From UBA10365 sp041441915 (GTDB taxonomy: Bacteria > Pseudomonadota > Alphaproteobacteria > Rhodobacterales > Rhodobacteraceae), in contig JASDRS010000014.1 of NCBI GenBank assembly GCA_041441915.1, forward strand, positions 3,916-67,915: a stretch of 64,000 bases of DNA, written 5' to 3'. This document shows, in pieces, positions 25,736 through 34,578 of the stretch. Every line of letters starts with the position of its first letter. The first letter of the stretch is position 1. Below the pieces are notes generated by a model. That model searched no databases. It was given only the letters and a program-made list of their open reading frames with translations, and was not told the origin of the DNA. The position numbers were made by a program, and so were the translations under genes.

Positions 25736-25773
25736 GATTCAAAAAGAAATTGACCTCGAATTATTAATGAATC
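25736..25773 (+). promoter_or_regulatory. Two GANTC methylation sites upstream of ccrM
   Basis: GATTC (25736-25740) and GAATC (25769-25773) lie 52-89 bases before the ccrM start. GANTC is the CcrM recognition site. In Caulobacter two such sites in the ccrM leader let methylation silence the promoter; the same layout here suggests a feedback loop. Confidence 0.45.
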
Positions 25774-25824
25774 ATTCTGCTTGCAATAAGCGGCGAAAAT
25801 GCCGACCTAACCGAGGCAGAAATT

Positions 25825-26946
25825 ATGAAAATGAAGTTTGAGCCGGCAGCCCCGCTGCCGCTTAATCAAATTATCGCTGGCGATTGTATCGATGTGATGA
25901 ATGCATTGCCCGAAGGCAGCGTTGATCTAATTTTTGCTGATCCGCCCTATAATCTCCAATTACGCGGCGTTCTAATGCGTCCCGACAATTCAAAAGTTGG
26001 TGCGGTCGATGACGCATGGGATAAATTTACCAGTTTTGAAACCTATGACAGATTTACCCGCGCTTGGCTCGCAGCGGCGCACCGCTTGCTTAAGCCTAAT
26101 GGGGCGATCTGGGTGATTGGCTCTTACCATAATATTTTCCGTGTAGGTTCCGCCTTACAAGACCAGGGATTTTGGATCTTGAATGATGTGGTTTGGCGTA
26201 AAAGCAATCCAATGCCTAATTTCAAAGGCCGCCGTCTAACCAATGCTCATGAAACCATGATTTGGGCCAGTCGGTCCGAATCCAGTAAATATACATTCCA
26301 TTACGAAGCGCTTAAAGCTATGAATGATGGGTTGCAAATGCGATCGGACTGGGTTTTGCCAATTTGCACGGGGCATGAGCGCATCAAAAACGAACAAGGG
26401 GACAAGGCCCATCCTACGCAAAAGCCCGAAAGCCTATTGCACCGCGTGATTATTTCGACGACCAATCCTGGCGATGTTGTACTTGACCCCTTCTTTGGAA
26501 CTGGCACCACTGGCGCTGTGGCCAAGATGCTGGGTCGCGATTATATCGGAATCGAGCGCGAAGAAGCTTACCGTAAAGTCGCAACCGAACGTTTGGCGAA
26601 AGTGCGTGAGTTCGATGCCTCGTCAATAGAGGTGACAGGCTCAAAACGCTCAGAACCTCGCGTGCCCTTTGGTCAAGTGGTTGAGCGGGGCATGTTGCGC
26701 CCAGGTGAACAGCTCTTTTCGGTTGGCAGTCGATATACAGCTAAAGTACGGGCTGACGGCACCTTGGTTGGCAACGATGTTAAAGGATCAATTCACCAGG
26801 TAGGTGCAGCGCTGGAGGGTGCGCCTTCGTGTAATGGATGGACATATTGGCATTTCAAACGTGATGGAAAGATGATCCCAATCGATCTTTTACGCCAACA
26901 AATCCGCTCTGAAATGGAAGTCGATGTTACCGGATTGACCCATTAA
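25825..26946 (+). CDS. ccrM: Cell-cycle DNA adenine methyltransferase CcrM (GANTC)
   Basis: 373 residues. Beta-class N6-adenine methyltransferase: catalytic DPPYNL near residue 40 comes before the SAM-binding FFGTGTTGAVA near residue 220. HPTQKPE lies just upstream of the latter. The C-terminal 100 residues (RVPFGQVVERGMLRPGE onward) are the extra domain typical of CcrM. It methylates GANTC behind the replication fork and helps time the cell cycle. The start may be the second ATG three residues on. Confidence 0.95.
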   Translation: MKMKFEPAAPLPLNQIIAGDCIDVMNALPEGSVDLIFADPPYNLQLRGVLMRPDNSKVGAVDDAWDKFTSFETYDRFTRAWLAAAHRLLKPNGAIWVIGSYHNIFRVGSALQDQGFWILNDVVWRKSNPMPNFKGRRLTNAHETMIWASRSESSKYTFHYEALKAMNDGLQMRSDWVLPICTGHERIKNEQGDKAHPTQKPESLLHRVIISTTNPGDVVLDPFFGTGTTGAVAKMLGRDYIGIEREEAYRKVATERLAKVREFDASSIEVTGSKRSEPRVPFGQVVERGMLRPGEQLFSVGSRYTAKVRADGTLVGNDVKGSIHQVGAALEGAPSCNGWTYWHFKRDGKMIPIDLLRQQIRSEMEVDVTGLTH

Positions 26947-26975
26947 TTAGTTAAGCGAACCTATGTCTAAATTCA

Positions 26976-27005
26976 TCTGCCCAGCATTTCTGGGCAGACT
27001 TTTTA
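26976..27005 (+). terminator. Rho-independent terminator after ccrM
   Basis: TCTGCCCA (26976-26983) and TGGGCAGA (26991-26998) form an eight-pair stem, followed by CTTTTT. Nothing else is recognisable in the gap up to 27200. Confidence 0.9.
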
Positions 27006-27200
27006 TTTACTTGATGCTTCTCAAGATTATATTGGCCCCAATAGGTAATATCTAGGTAAAAGTGCTGCCACCAAGCTCTTACAAGTTTATTCATGATACA
27101 GGCTAAAAACGTGAGCTAAGCACGATAGTGGCCAGCGGCATCCAATTCAAAGACACATGAAATGGCAAAGGCCGCTACAAAGCTCGAATCGTTTCAGGAT

Positions 27201-28253
27201 CTATTTTAATGTGGCCTGACCATAGGCCTTACGCATCAGGCTCGGCAGGTCTTGGGAGTTAAAGTCGTTAGGTGGTATGAATGTGCCCCGCACGGGAGCC
27301 ACACTGGTTCCCACTGTGGCAGTAAGCACCTGCAGATTTAAGTGAAAGTGGGTGAAGGTGTGGCGCAAAGTGCCTGCATCGCGCCAATTGGCCGAAAGGG
27401 GCGGTGGCCCGCTCACATTGTCCCAAGCATCACCAGGCCATCCCATAGTGCCGCCCAATAGGCCCTTGGGGCTCCGCAGTTCCAGAAGCCAAGCGCCGTC
27501 GTTGCGCTGTGCCAGCCACATGGTGCCGTTGCGCGTCGGTTTTGGTACTTTTGCGGTCTTAAAAGGTAATGAAGTAGCTATTCCTTGTGCTCTGCCATTA
27601 CAAAGATCGCGTAGGGGACAAACTCCGCAAGAAGGACTGCGTGGCCTGCAAATAGTAGCGCCCAGATCCATAACCGCTTGAGCATAATCGCCTGGACGTG
27701 TGAGCGGTGTTTCGGCAGCCACAAGAGTTAAAAGCTGTGGCTTTGAGGTAGGAAGTGGCACCCTCACCGCATAAAGCCGTGTCATCACCCGTTCAACATT
27801 ACCATCAAGAACCGGTTCGGGCAGATCAAAGGCTATTGCGCTAATTGCCGCCGCCGTATAGGGGCCGATGCCAGGCAAAGCCAATAGATTAACACGGTTT
27901 GTTGGAAATTTCCCACCATACTCAAGAGTCACTTTACGTGCGCAGGCCAAAAGATTGCGCGCGCGTGCATAATAGCCAAGACCTGCCCATTCGGCGATTA
28001 CCTCGGCATCGGAGGCGCAAGCTAGATCTTCGACTGTTGGCCAACGCCGCGTGAAGCGGTCAAAGTATTCCTTTACTGCGGCCACTGTGGTTTGCTGTAG
28101 CATTACCTCAGACAGCCAAACTCGGTAAGGATTGGGTCTTATGCCTTCTGCCCGTGCTTTGGGCGATATCCGCCATGCCATCTTCCGGGCGTTGGTGTCA
28201 TACCAATCTAAAAGCGGTCGACTTATCTGTTTTAAATCACAATTATCGCGCAA
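27201..28253 (-). CDS. mutY: A/G-specific adenine glycosylase MutY
   Basis: 350 residues. Catalytic Glu in WLSEVMLQQTTV; helix-hairpin-helix LPGIGPYTAAAI with the Asp in LDGNVERVMTRLY; four-cysteine iron-sulfur loop C-x6-C-x2-C-x5-C in the CRPRSPSCG region. The C-terminal NUDIX-like domain (LRHTFTHFHLNL) reads 8-oxoG. It removes adenine opposite 8-oxoguanine. It is divergent from the DUF721 gene. Confidence 0.95.
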   Translation of the reverse strand: MRDNCDLKQISRPLLDWYDTNARKMAWRISPKARAEGIRPNPYRVWLSEVMLQQTTVAAVKEYFDRFTRRWPTVEDLACASDAEVIAEWAGLGYYARARNLLACARKVTLEYGGKFPTNRVNLLALPGIGPYTAAAISAIAFDLPEPVLDGNVERVMTRLYAVRVPLPTSKPQLLTLVAAETPLTRPGDYAQAVMDLGATICRPRSPSCGVCPLRDLCNGRAQGIATSLPFKTAKVPKPTRNGTMWLAQRNDGAWLLELRSPKGLLGGTMGWPGDAWDNVSGPPPLSANWRDAGTLRHTFTHFHLNLQVLTATVGTSVAPVRGTFIPPNDFNSQDLPSLMRKAYGQATLK

Positions 28254-28345
28254 AATTGATCAATCCTATGGTAAATGAACTGCATAAGGTCTGGCAAGAT
28301 GCCCCACCTAAAGGTTACAGTAGCGTGATTGAAGGCAGAGACCAG

Positions 28346-28873
28346 ATGGCAAAAGCATCAAAATCCACTCAAGCGTCCGAAACCCGCCGAATGCGTGGGT
28401 TTGAGCCTGCCATTGGGTTTATGCAGCGTGATCTGCGCACCGTAAGCGAGACGCGTGGCTTTGCCGTAACCCGTCTTTTGACCCATTGGGCCGAGATTGT
28501 TGGCCCAGACTTGGCCAGTATGACCAAACCCTTAAAGATTAGCTATAATCGCGAAGGGATGGGAGCCACGCTCATGCTTTTGACGCGCTCAGCCACTGCA
28601 CCCCAAGTACAAATGCTACTGCCAAGCTTGCAAGAAAAGGTGAATGCTGTTTACGGCTATAAAGCCATTGCGCGTATCACGCTGACCCAAACTGCACCCG
28701 TTGGATTTTCAGAAGGTCAGGCTGAATTTACTACCCCGCTCAAAGCCAAAGTACTGCCGCCCGACCCCATGGTTGTGGCCAAAGCTACTGAAGTGGCTAA
28801 TGGCGTTCAAAACGAATCTCTGCGCTCAGCACTTGAAGCTATGGCGCAAAATGTCCTAAGCCAGTCGAAATAA
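28346..28873 (+). CDS. DUF721 (DciA-like) protein
   Basis: 175 residues from the chosen ATG (MAKASK). The conserved part is GFAVTRLLTHWAEIVGPDLASMTKPLKI, the DUF721 domain with its WxxIVG motif. DciA proteins load the replicative helicase in many bacteria; the alphaproteobacterial DUF721 members are shorter on evidence. The frame is open to 28154 and an ATG at 28268 is possible. It is followed by dsbA with a short gap, and the mutY/DUF721/dsbA neighbourhood is common in Rhodobacterales. Confidence 0.85.
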   Translation: MAKASKSTQASETRRMRGFEPAIGFMQRDLRTVSETRGFAVTRLLTHWAEIVGPDLASMTKPLKISYNREGMGATLMLLTRSATAPQVQMLLPSLQEKVNAVYGYKAIARITLTQTAPVGFSEGQAEFTTPLKAKVLPPDPMVVAKATEVANGVQNESLRSALEAMAQNVLSQSK

Positions 28874-28887
28874 ACATGAGGTCACTA

Positions 28888-29562
28888 ATGTCAAAGAAAT
28901 ATTCTCTTGCCGCGCTAGCTCTTGCTTTGCTGGTGGGGCTTGGCCTGTACAGTTTGCGCTCTACCGAGCAGCAATTGAGTGTAACTGCACTTGTGGCTCC
29001 AGCTGAAGCTCAAAGCAAAGATGCCACCGCCACAGTCGAAGTTCCTGAACTTACTGTGGGCAAGCCTGAGGCTAAAGTGACGCTTATGGAATATGCCTCG
29101 CTAACCTGTTCGCATTGCGCAAGATTTCATGCTGATGTATTTAAACCGTTGAAAGCCAATTATATTGATACCGGCAAAGTGCGCTTTATTATGCGTGAGG
29201 TCTATTTTGATCGTAATGGACTTTGGGCCTCGATGGTGGCGCGTTGTGCGGGACCAGATCGCTACTTTGGCCTTGTATCACTGTTGTTTGAAACACAAGC
29301 GGAATGGGCCCAAAAGGTCAAGCCGATGGTTGTAACGGATTTGTTAAAGAAAAAAGGCCGTCTTGCGGGTATGACTGACACACAAATTAACGCCTGCATG
29401 GCCGATAGCGCAATGGCTAAGGCTATGGTTGCAGCCTATCTGAAAAATACCACCGCCGACGATGTTCAAAGCACCCCCACGATTTTCGTTAATGGCAAGA
29501 AATACACAAATATGACCTATGATGATCTAAAGGTCATTATTGACGCCGAATTGGTAAAGTAA
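28888..29562 (+). CDS. DsbA-family thiol oxidoreductase
   Basis: 224 residues. An N-terminal hydrophobic segment (YSLAALALALLVGLGLY) exports it to the periplasm. The thioredoxin-fold active site is CSHC in ASLTCSHCARF, and the cis-Pro loop is in STPTIFVNG. It should oxidise or handle protein thiols in the periplasm. GAGG lies six bases before the second ATG (28888), which I prefer to the one at 28876. The stop TAA shares its last A with the ATG of the CoA-transferase stump. Confidence 0.9.
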   Translation: MSKKYSLAALALALLVGLGLYSLRSTEQQLSVTALVAPAEAQSKDATATVEVPELTVGKPEAKVTLMEYASLTCSHCARFHADVFKPLKANYIDTGKVRFIMREVYFDRNGLWASMVARCAGPDRYFGLVSLLFETQAEWAQKVKPMVVTDLLKKKGRLAGMTDTQINACMADSAMAKAMVAAYLKNTTADDVQSTPTIFVNGKKYTNMTYDDLKVIIDAELVK

Positions 29563-29717
29563 TGAGCCAGGCCATGTTTTTGCCATTAGCGAGCCTGCAG
29601 GTTATTGAGCTGGCCAGCATACTTGCAGGGCCTTGGGCTGGGCAGACCTTTGCTGATTTGGGGGCTGAGGTGATCAAAGTTGAAGCCCGATCTGGCGGTG
29701 ATAGAGCGCAACGATGA
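29562..29717 (+). pseudogene. N-terminal stump of a CaiB/Frc-family CoA-transferase
   Basis: 51 codons reading PLASLQVIELASILAGPWAG then TFADLGAEVIKVEA, the unmistakable start of a family III CoA-transferase (normally about 400 residues). It ends at a TGA just after SGGDRAQR. The rest of the gene is absent: kdtA begins inside its stop (ATGA). It keeps a start overlapping the dsbA stop and a stop overlapping the kdtA start, so it may now serve as a coupling leader. No function is expected of the peptide itself. Confidence 0.85.
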
Positions 29718-30925
29718 CCTATAGGCTTGGACTTCGTCTTTATAGGCTCTTTTCCAAAGCAAGACCCGACAAAAACATGAGGCCCTTTGCGCCGCGCCCA
29801 GCAGGTAAGCTCATTTTGCTGCACGTTTCAAGTACAGACTCCACGAAAATTCTACTGGCGTTGGCGCTGCGCTTAATCGAAGAGTTGGGCGCCTCTGTTG
29901 TGATCACATTTGACGAAGGGCTGCCTGAGCAGGCTGACGAGAGTGGATTTGATGAGCTGATCACCATGATAGCGCCCGCCGAGCATCCTCTGACAATAAA
30001 AACGTTTTTTGACCACTGGAAGCCGGATGTTGCTGTGTTTTTAGGTGACCAACTCCGACCAGTTTTTCTTGATGAAGCTCAAGGCCGTCTCGTGCCACTG
30101 ATTATGGCCGAAGCTAAAAACCCAAATCACACGCTGCAGACTCTAGGTTGGTGGCCGGGACTAAAAGAGGGGCTTTTACGACACTTTCGTCATATTATTA
30201 CAGTTGACGACACAGCTATGCTCGGCTTTCGTCAAGCGGGGGGAACGTTTGGGGCAGTTATGTCTTTGGGCCGCATGGAAGAAGCCACCCCAGTCTTGGT
30301 CTATGATGAAAAAAAACGTCAGGCCTTTGCGAAAATACTGAACACCCGCCCCATCTGGTTGGCCGCGGATTTAGACGAAGCCGAAGAAGATGCTGTGATC
30401 GAAGCGCATTCGCGCGCGCTTTCGCTGGCACACCGTTTGCTTTTGATCGTCGTACCACGGGATCCTAACCGCTCGCTGGCTTTGGAGGCGCGGATTTTGT
30501 ATGAAAAGAAATGGGCTGTGGCCCAGCAAGAGCGTCAAGAACAGCCGAGCCAAGAAACTGAAGTATTGATTGGTAGCTCACAAGATTATGGGCTTTGGTA
30601 TCGATTGGCGCCGATCACTTTTTTGGGAGGGAGCCTTCATGGGATTGGATGCGCGCGAAACCCGCTTGAAGCTGCTGCAATGGGATCCGCCTTGATCCAT
30701 GGGCCCAGGTATGGTGCTTTTGGAACTATTATCAGCCGATTGGGGGCCGCACGCGCTGCCCATCCCGTTGGGACAACCAATGATATATGTGAGGCTTTGG
30801 CAGAACTTTTGTCGCCTGATCGTGCAGCCCTCAGCGCACAAGCAGCTTGGGTTGTAGAATCAAGCGGTGTCGAAGTCACAGATCTGGTGGTCGAAATGAT
30901 CCAAAAATCAATGGGAGAAGTCTGA
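29714..30925 (+). CDS. waaA: 3-deoxy-D-manno-octulosonic acid (Kdo) transferase
   Basis: 403 residues. GT-B glycosyltransferase of the KdtA/WaaA family, seen in the C-terminal donor-binding part with IWLAADLDEAEEDAVIEAH, LIVVPRDPNR, and FLGGSLHGIGCARNPLEAAAMG (usual GGSxxxxGGxNPLEP). The N-terminal half is more divergent than usual. It adds Kdo to lipid A precursor at the inner membrane. lpxK follows, its ATG sharing the A of the TGA stop. The sequence in the donor loop departs from the usual GGQN, so the sugar specificity deserves checking. Confidence 0.87.
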   Translation: MTYRLGLRLYRLFSKARPDKNMRPFAPRPAGKLILLHVSSTDSTKILLALALRLIEELGASVVITFDEGLPEQADESGFDELITMIAPAEHPLTIKTFFDHWKPDVAVFLGDQLRPVFLDEAQGRLVPLIMAEAKNPNHTLQTLGWWPGLKEGLLRHFRHIITVDDTAMLGFRQAGGTFGAVMSLGRMEEATPVLVYDEKKRQAFAKILNTRPIWLAADLDEAEEDAVIEAHSRALSLAHRLLLIVVPRDPNRSLALEARILYEKKWAVAQQERQEQPSQETEVLIGSSQDYGLWYRLAPITFLGGSLHGIGCARNPLEAAAMGSALIHGPRYGAFGTIISRLGAARAAHPVGTTNDICEALAELLSPDRAALSAQAAWVVESSGVEVTDLVVEMIQKSMGEV

Positions 30926-31887
30926 TGCGAGCGCCAGCCTTTTGGTATGAAAAAGTAGGTTTGCGGGCTTGGATATTAGCCCCCATGGGCTGGCTCTACG
31001 GCCGTGCAACTAAGGCCCGGCAAAAAAAACTAGGGTACCATGCGAAGGTGCCCGTTATTTGTGTGGGTAATCTTTCAGTGGGTGGCACAGGCAAGACACC
31101 GCTTGTTATCTATCTGGCGCAGCGTTTGGTGGGCGCACATATTGTTTCTCGCGGTTATGGCGGGAACATTGTGGGGCCTGTACAGGTCGATCCTGCACGC
31201 CATTGTGCGATTGACGTTGGGGATGAGCCACTACTTTTGGCGGCCCTTGCGTCGACATGGGTGACCAAAGATCGGGCCGCAGGGGTGCGCGCAGCCGAGG
31301 GTGCGGGCGCGCAAGTGATCATTTTGGACGATGGGTTTCAAAATCCTTCCGTAGTTAAAGATCTGTCTATCCTCGTGGTTGATGCTAAACGTGGTTTTGG
31401 CAACGGTTTCTGTCTGCCCGCAGGCCCTTTGCGCGAAGGGGTCAGCGCTGGACTTGCACGCGCAGATCTTGTGGTAATGATTGGCACGCCCAAAGACGGG
31501 GTTGCCCAAGTCAAGGCGCATAACATCTTAACTCCACATCTTCAGGGGGCTTTGCAACCCTTGCCGACAGGTATGGACTGGGTGGGGGCACGCGTCCTGG
31601 CCTTTGCTGGTATAGGGCAACCTGAAAAGTTCTTTGCTAGCTTAAGCTCCGTTGGGGCGGAAGTGGTTGATAGCCAGGCGCTTGACGACCATCAGCTACT
31701 CACAGAGGCGTTGATGGCGCGACTACAAGTGCGGGCCAAAGCCGCATCAGCACAGCTGGTCACCACCGAAAAAGACGCCGTGCGCCTACCCAAAGCTTGG
31801 CTAGGGCAGGTGCTGACACTGCCTGTGCGCTTGGAGTTTTCTAACGACGAAGCGCTTGTGCATGCCCTGCAGAAATTGGGCCTTTAG
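30925..31887 (+). CDS. lpxK: Tetraacyldisaccharide 4'-kinase
   Basis: 320 residues from MRAPAFWYEK. Walker A-like site VGNLSVGGTGKTPLV near residue 50, then ISRGYGG and LDDGFQNPSVVKDLSI, all typical of LpxK. It phosphorylates the lipid A disaccharide at the inner membrane. It is translationally coupled to waaA (TGATG). Open frame upstream to 30847 belongs to waaA sequence in another frame. Confidence 0.94.
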   Translation: MRAPAFWYEKVGLRAWILAPMGWLYGRATKARQKKLGYHAKVPVICVGNLSVGGTGKTPLVIYLAQRLVGAHIVSRGYGGNIVGPVQVDPARHCAIDVGDEPLLLAALASTWVTKDRAAGVRAAEGAGAQVIILDDGFQNPSVVKDLSILVVDAKRGFGNGFCLPAGPLREGVSAGLARADLVVMIGTPKDGVAQVKAHNILTPHLQGALQPLPTGMDWVGARVLAFAGIGQPEKFFASLSSVGAEVVDSQALDDHQLLTEALMARLQVRAKAASAQLVTTEKDAVRLPKAWLGQVLTLPVRLEFSNDEALVHALQKLGL

Positions 31888-32053
31888 TGTGAATTTTGGT
31901 GGGTGCTATACATCTCGTTTAAAATAGTCTAAAATTGGCGCCACGGCCCGAGAATTCTGGAGCAAACGGCGGGGAGGCTGGTTTGCGATTGGGGAATAGG
32001 TGCCGGTATGTTTGGCACCATGGGCATTTAATCGCCCCGATCAGGAAAAGAAT

Positions 32054-34333
32054 ATGAAAAAAATTGATATAGCCGCGCCCTTGGCAGCGGCCCTTGCCGC
32101 CAAGGGTTATGAAACCTTGACGCCCGTTCAAGATGCCGTTTTGGATGAAGGTGTGTCTGGCCGTGACCTTTTGGTTTCGGCGCAAACAGGTTCGGGCAAG
32201 ACCGTAGCCTTTGGTATGGCTATCGCTGATGAGCTTTTGCGTGGCGCAGATCGGCTTGTGTTTGCCGATACGCCAATGGCTCTTTGCATTGCGCCAACGC
32301 GCGAATTGGCTCTACAAGTGGCCCGTGAACTTGACTGGCTTTATGCCGAAACTGGTTCGAAAATTGCCACCTGCGTGGGCGGCATGGATTACCGTACAGA
32401 AAAACGTGCACTCGAACGCGGCGCTCATATCGTTGTGGGCACGCCAGGACGTTTGCGCGACCATATTGAGCGGCGTTCGCTGGATCTGTCGGGTTTGCGC
32501 GCTTGCGTTTTGGACGAAGCTGATGAAATGCTGGATCTGGGCTTCCGTGAAGATCTGGAATTCATCTTACAAAAGGCGCCAGAAGATCGCCGTACTTTGA
32601 TGTTTTCGGCTACCGTTCCCAAGGCCATTGCTGAATTGGCAAAGAATTTCCAAACTAACGCCTTGCGTTTGCAAACGGCTGGCGATGCGAAACAGCACAT
32701 TGATATTGAATATCGCGCGCTGAACGTTTCAGCGCGCGACCGCGAACATGCGATTTTCAACCTATTGCGTTTTTATGAAGCCCGTTCAGCGCTCGTCTTT
32801 TGTAAAACGCGTGCGGCAGTGAACCATCTTTTGGCCCGTATGGGCAATCGGGGCTTTCAAGTTGTGGCCCTTTCGGGTGAGTTAAGTCAGCAAGAGCGGA
32901 CCCATGCGCTGCAAGCGCTACGTGACGGACGCGCACGGGTCTGTATAGCGACCGACGTTGCTGCGCGCGGCATCGACTTGCCTGGACTTGATCTAGTTAT
33001 TCATGCCGATTTGCCTTCAAACTCTGAAACGCTTCTGCACCGCTCTGGCCGAACAGGCCGTGCCGGTTCAAAAGGCGTTTCGGCATTGATTGTGACGCAG
33101 CCTGAATTTCGTAAAGCCCAACGCCTGTTGCAAGGTGCAAAAGTTGTAGCTGAGTGGGCCAAGGCACCCTCGGCAGAAGAAGTTTCGGCCAAGGATGATC
33201 TTCGTTTGCTTGAGCATCCATGCCTAGTGCAGGCCGTTGGTGATGACGCGGTAATTGCAGCGACTATTCTTGAGCGCTTCGGAGCTGAGCAAGCCGCCGC
33301 GGCTTTTGTGCGTTTGTGGCGAGAAGGGCGTTCGGCTCCTGAAGAACTGCAAGATGTCTCTAGCTCGACGGCGCCTGCACCGCGTGAGCGTGCTGAATTT
33401 GGTGATTCGGTTTGGTATAGCATTTCGGTTGGTCGTTCAGGCCGAGCCGAAGCTCGGTGGCTCTTGCCAAAAATCTGTGATGCGGGTGATATCACCAAAA
33501 ATGAAATTGGTGCAATCCGCGTCCAAGAAGACCAAACCTTTGTACAAATTGGCAAAGCGGTTGCTGAGAAATTTGGCGATGGAATTGATCTAGAAGAGGG
33601 GGTGACCATGTTGCGATTAGACAGCGAACCAAACATGAACCGCCCCGAACGCAGCCCAGGAAAATCTTTCAAAAAAGCTGAGCCACGTGGGTTGCGCGAT
33701 GATAAGCTAACATATCGCGTCGATAAGCCTGCCTTTAAAGGCAAACCAGCTCGTCCTGTGCGCACTGAAAAGCCTCCCCACCGTGCGCCTCGTGCCGGCA
33801 AGCCTGCCTATGCGCCAAAGCCTTCGCGGTTTCTAGATGGCGAATCGCCTGCGACTGAGCGTAAATTAGCTTATAATCTGTCAAATGATGGCGCTTCTAA
33901 AACCGATGGCGCGCGTGATGATGGCTCACGCAAGCCCTATGAAAAACCTGAAAGCGCGTCTGTGAAACTCTACGCTAAACGGGACGGGACTAAACCTTAC
34001 GCCAAAAAATCGTTTATCAAACGCTCCGAAGGTGCAGTTCAACCCCATGCCAACCGGGATGCTGGCGACAAAAAACCCCGTTGGGCTGGCGCCGATAAGG
34101 CAGCGCCCAAGTCGGTAGGCTTTAGATCACATGGTGGTGCGATTGATGATCGTCCTGCTCGTTCTGTTGGCTTTAAAACCCACAGTGCCGAAGGTCGCCT
34201 ATCGGGTGGTAAATCTGAAGGCAAACTGGCCGCGTCAAAAACCTATATTAAACCTTCGGGGGCAAAAAATAGACCAGCAGCAAATGACACATCGAAACGT
34301 TTCACACCACCCCGCACACGCAAAGTGAAATAA
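32054..34333 (+). CDS. DEAD-box ATP-dependent RNA helicase with long basic tail
   Basis: 759 residues. Motif I AQTGSGKT (residues 43-50), PTRELALQ, TPGRLRDH, DEAD in VLDEADEMLDLGF, SAT, and VI in HRSGRTGRAG. After the core comes a DbpA-like RNA-binding domain (about 470-545), recognisable from the DAGDITKNEIGAIRV block. The last 200 residues are low-complexity, rich in Lys, Pro, Arg and Ala, with repeats such as KPYAKK and VGF(R/K)(S/T)H. The layout resembles CsdA/DeaD helicases of ribosome assembly and cold adaptation. AGGA precedes the ATG; upstream starts at 32000 are rejected. Confidence 0.92.
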   Translation: MKKIDIAAPLAAALAAKGYETLTPVQDAVLDEGVSGRDLLVSAQTGSGKTVAFGMAIADELLRGADRLVFADTPMALCIAPTRELALQVARELDWLYAETGSKIATCVGGMDYRTEKRALERGAHIVVGTPGRLRDHIERRSLDLSGLRACVLDEADEMLDLGFREDLEFILQKAPEDRRTLMFSATVPKAIAELAKNFQTNALRLQTAGDAKQHIDIEYRALNVSARDREHAIFNLLRFYEARSALVFCKTRAAVNHLLARMGNRGFQVVALSGELSQQERTHALQALRDGRARVCIATDVAARGIDLPGLDLVIHADLPSNSETLLHRSGRTGRAGSKGVSALIVTQPEFRKAQRLLQGAKVVAEWAKAPSAEEVSAKDDLRLLEHPCLVQAVGDDAVIAATILERFGAEQAAAAFVRLWREGRSAPEELQDVSSSTAPAPRERAEFGDSVWYSISVGRSGRAEARWLLPKICDAGDITKNEIGAIRVQEDQTFVQIGKAVAEKFGDGIDLEEGVTMLRLDSEPNMNRPERSPGKSFKKAEPRGLRDDKLTYRVDKPAFKGKPARPVRTEKPPHRAPRAGKPAYAPKPSRFLDGESPATERKLAYNLSNDGASKTDGARDDGSRKPYEKPESASVKLYAKRDGTKPYAKKSFIKRSEGAVQPHANRDAGDKKPRWAGADKAAPKSVGFRSHGGAIDDRPARSVGFKTHSAEGRLSGGKSEGKLAASKTYIKPSGAKNRPAANDTSKRFTPPRTRKVK

Positions 34334-34374
34334 AATAAGCCACCCTTGCCGTTGCTGCAGAAAAGTTGCAACAC

Positions 34375-34524
34375 ATGGCAGATCTTTGCGATGACCATGA
34401 TCCCAATACGGTAGTAACGGTGTTGCCGCAACCAACTGAATCTGGGGTGCACGAACAGTCCCACTTTATCGAAGCGGCTGTTGGGATTGATCAACTGACC
34501 ATTAACGGATCCTTGGATGAATAA
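34375..34524 (+). CDS. Very short unidentified open frame
   Basis: 49 codons, acidic product with a plausible composition (DDHDPNTVVTVLP, VGIDQLTINGSLDE). I recognise no family. It has no strong ribosome site and could be chance or the stump of a lost gene in the 245-base gap between the helicase and tupA. Nothing else is seen in that gap. Confidence 0.2.
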   Translation: MADLCDDHDPNTVVTVLPQPTESGVHEQSHFIEAAVGIDQLTINGSLDE

Positions 34525-34578
34525 TTGCAAAGCGGCTTAAAAAGTGATCTTGGCCACCCAGGATCACGTATTTCCCAC

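Noticed and set aside
33001..33801. 266-codon minus-strand frame
   Set aside because: Antisense to the helicase; arginine/serine-rich shadow product.
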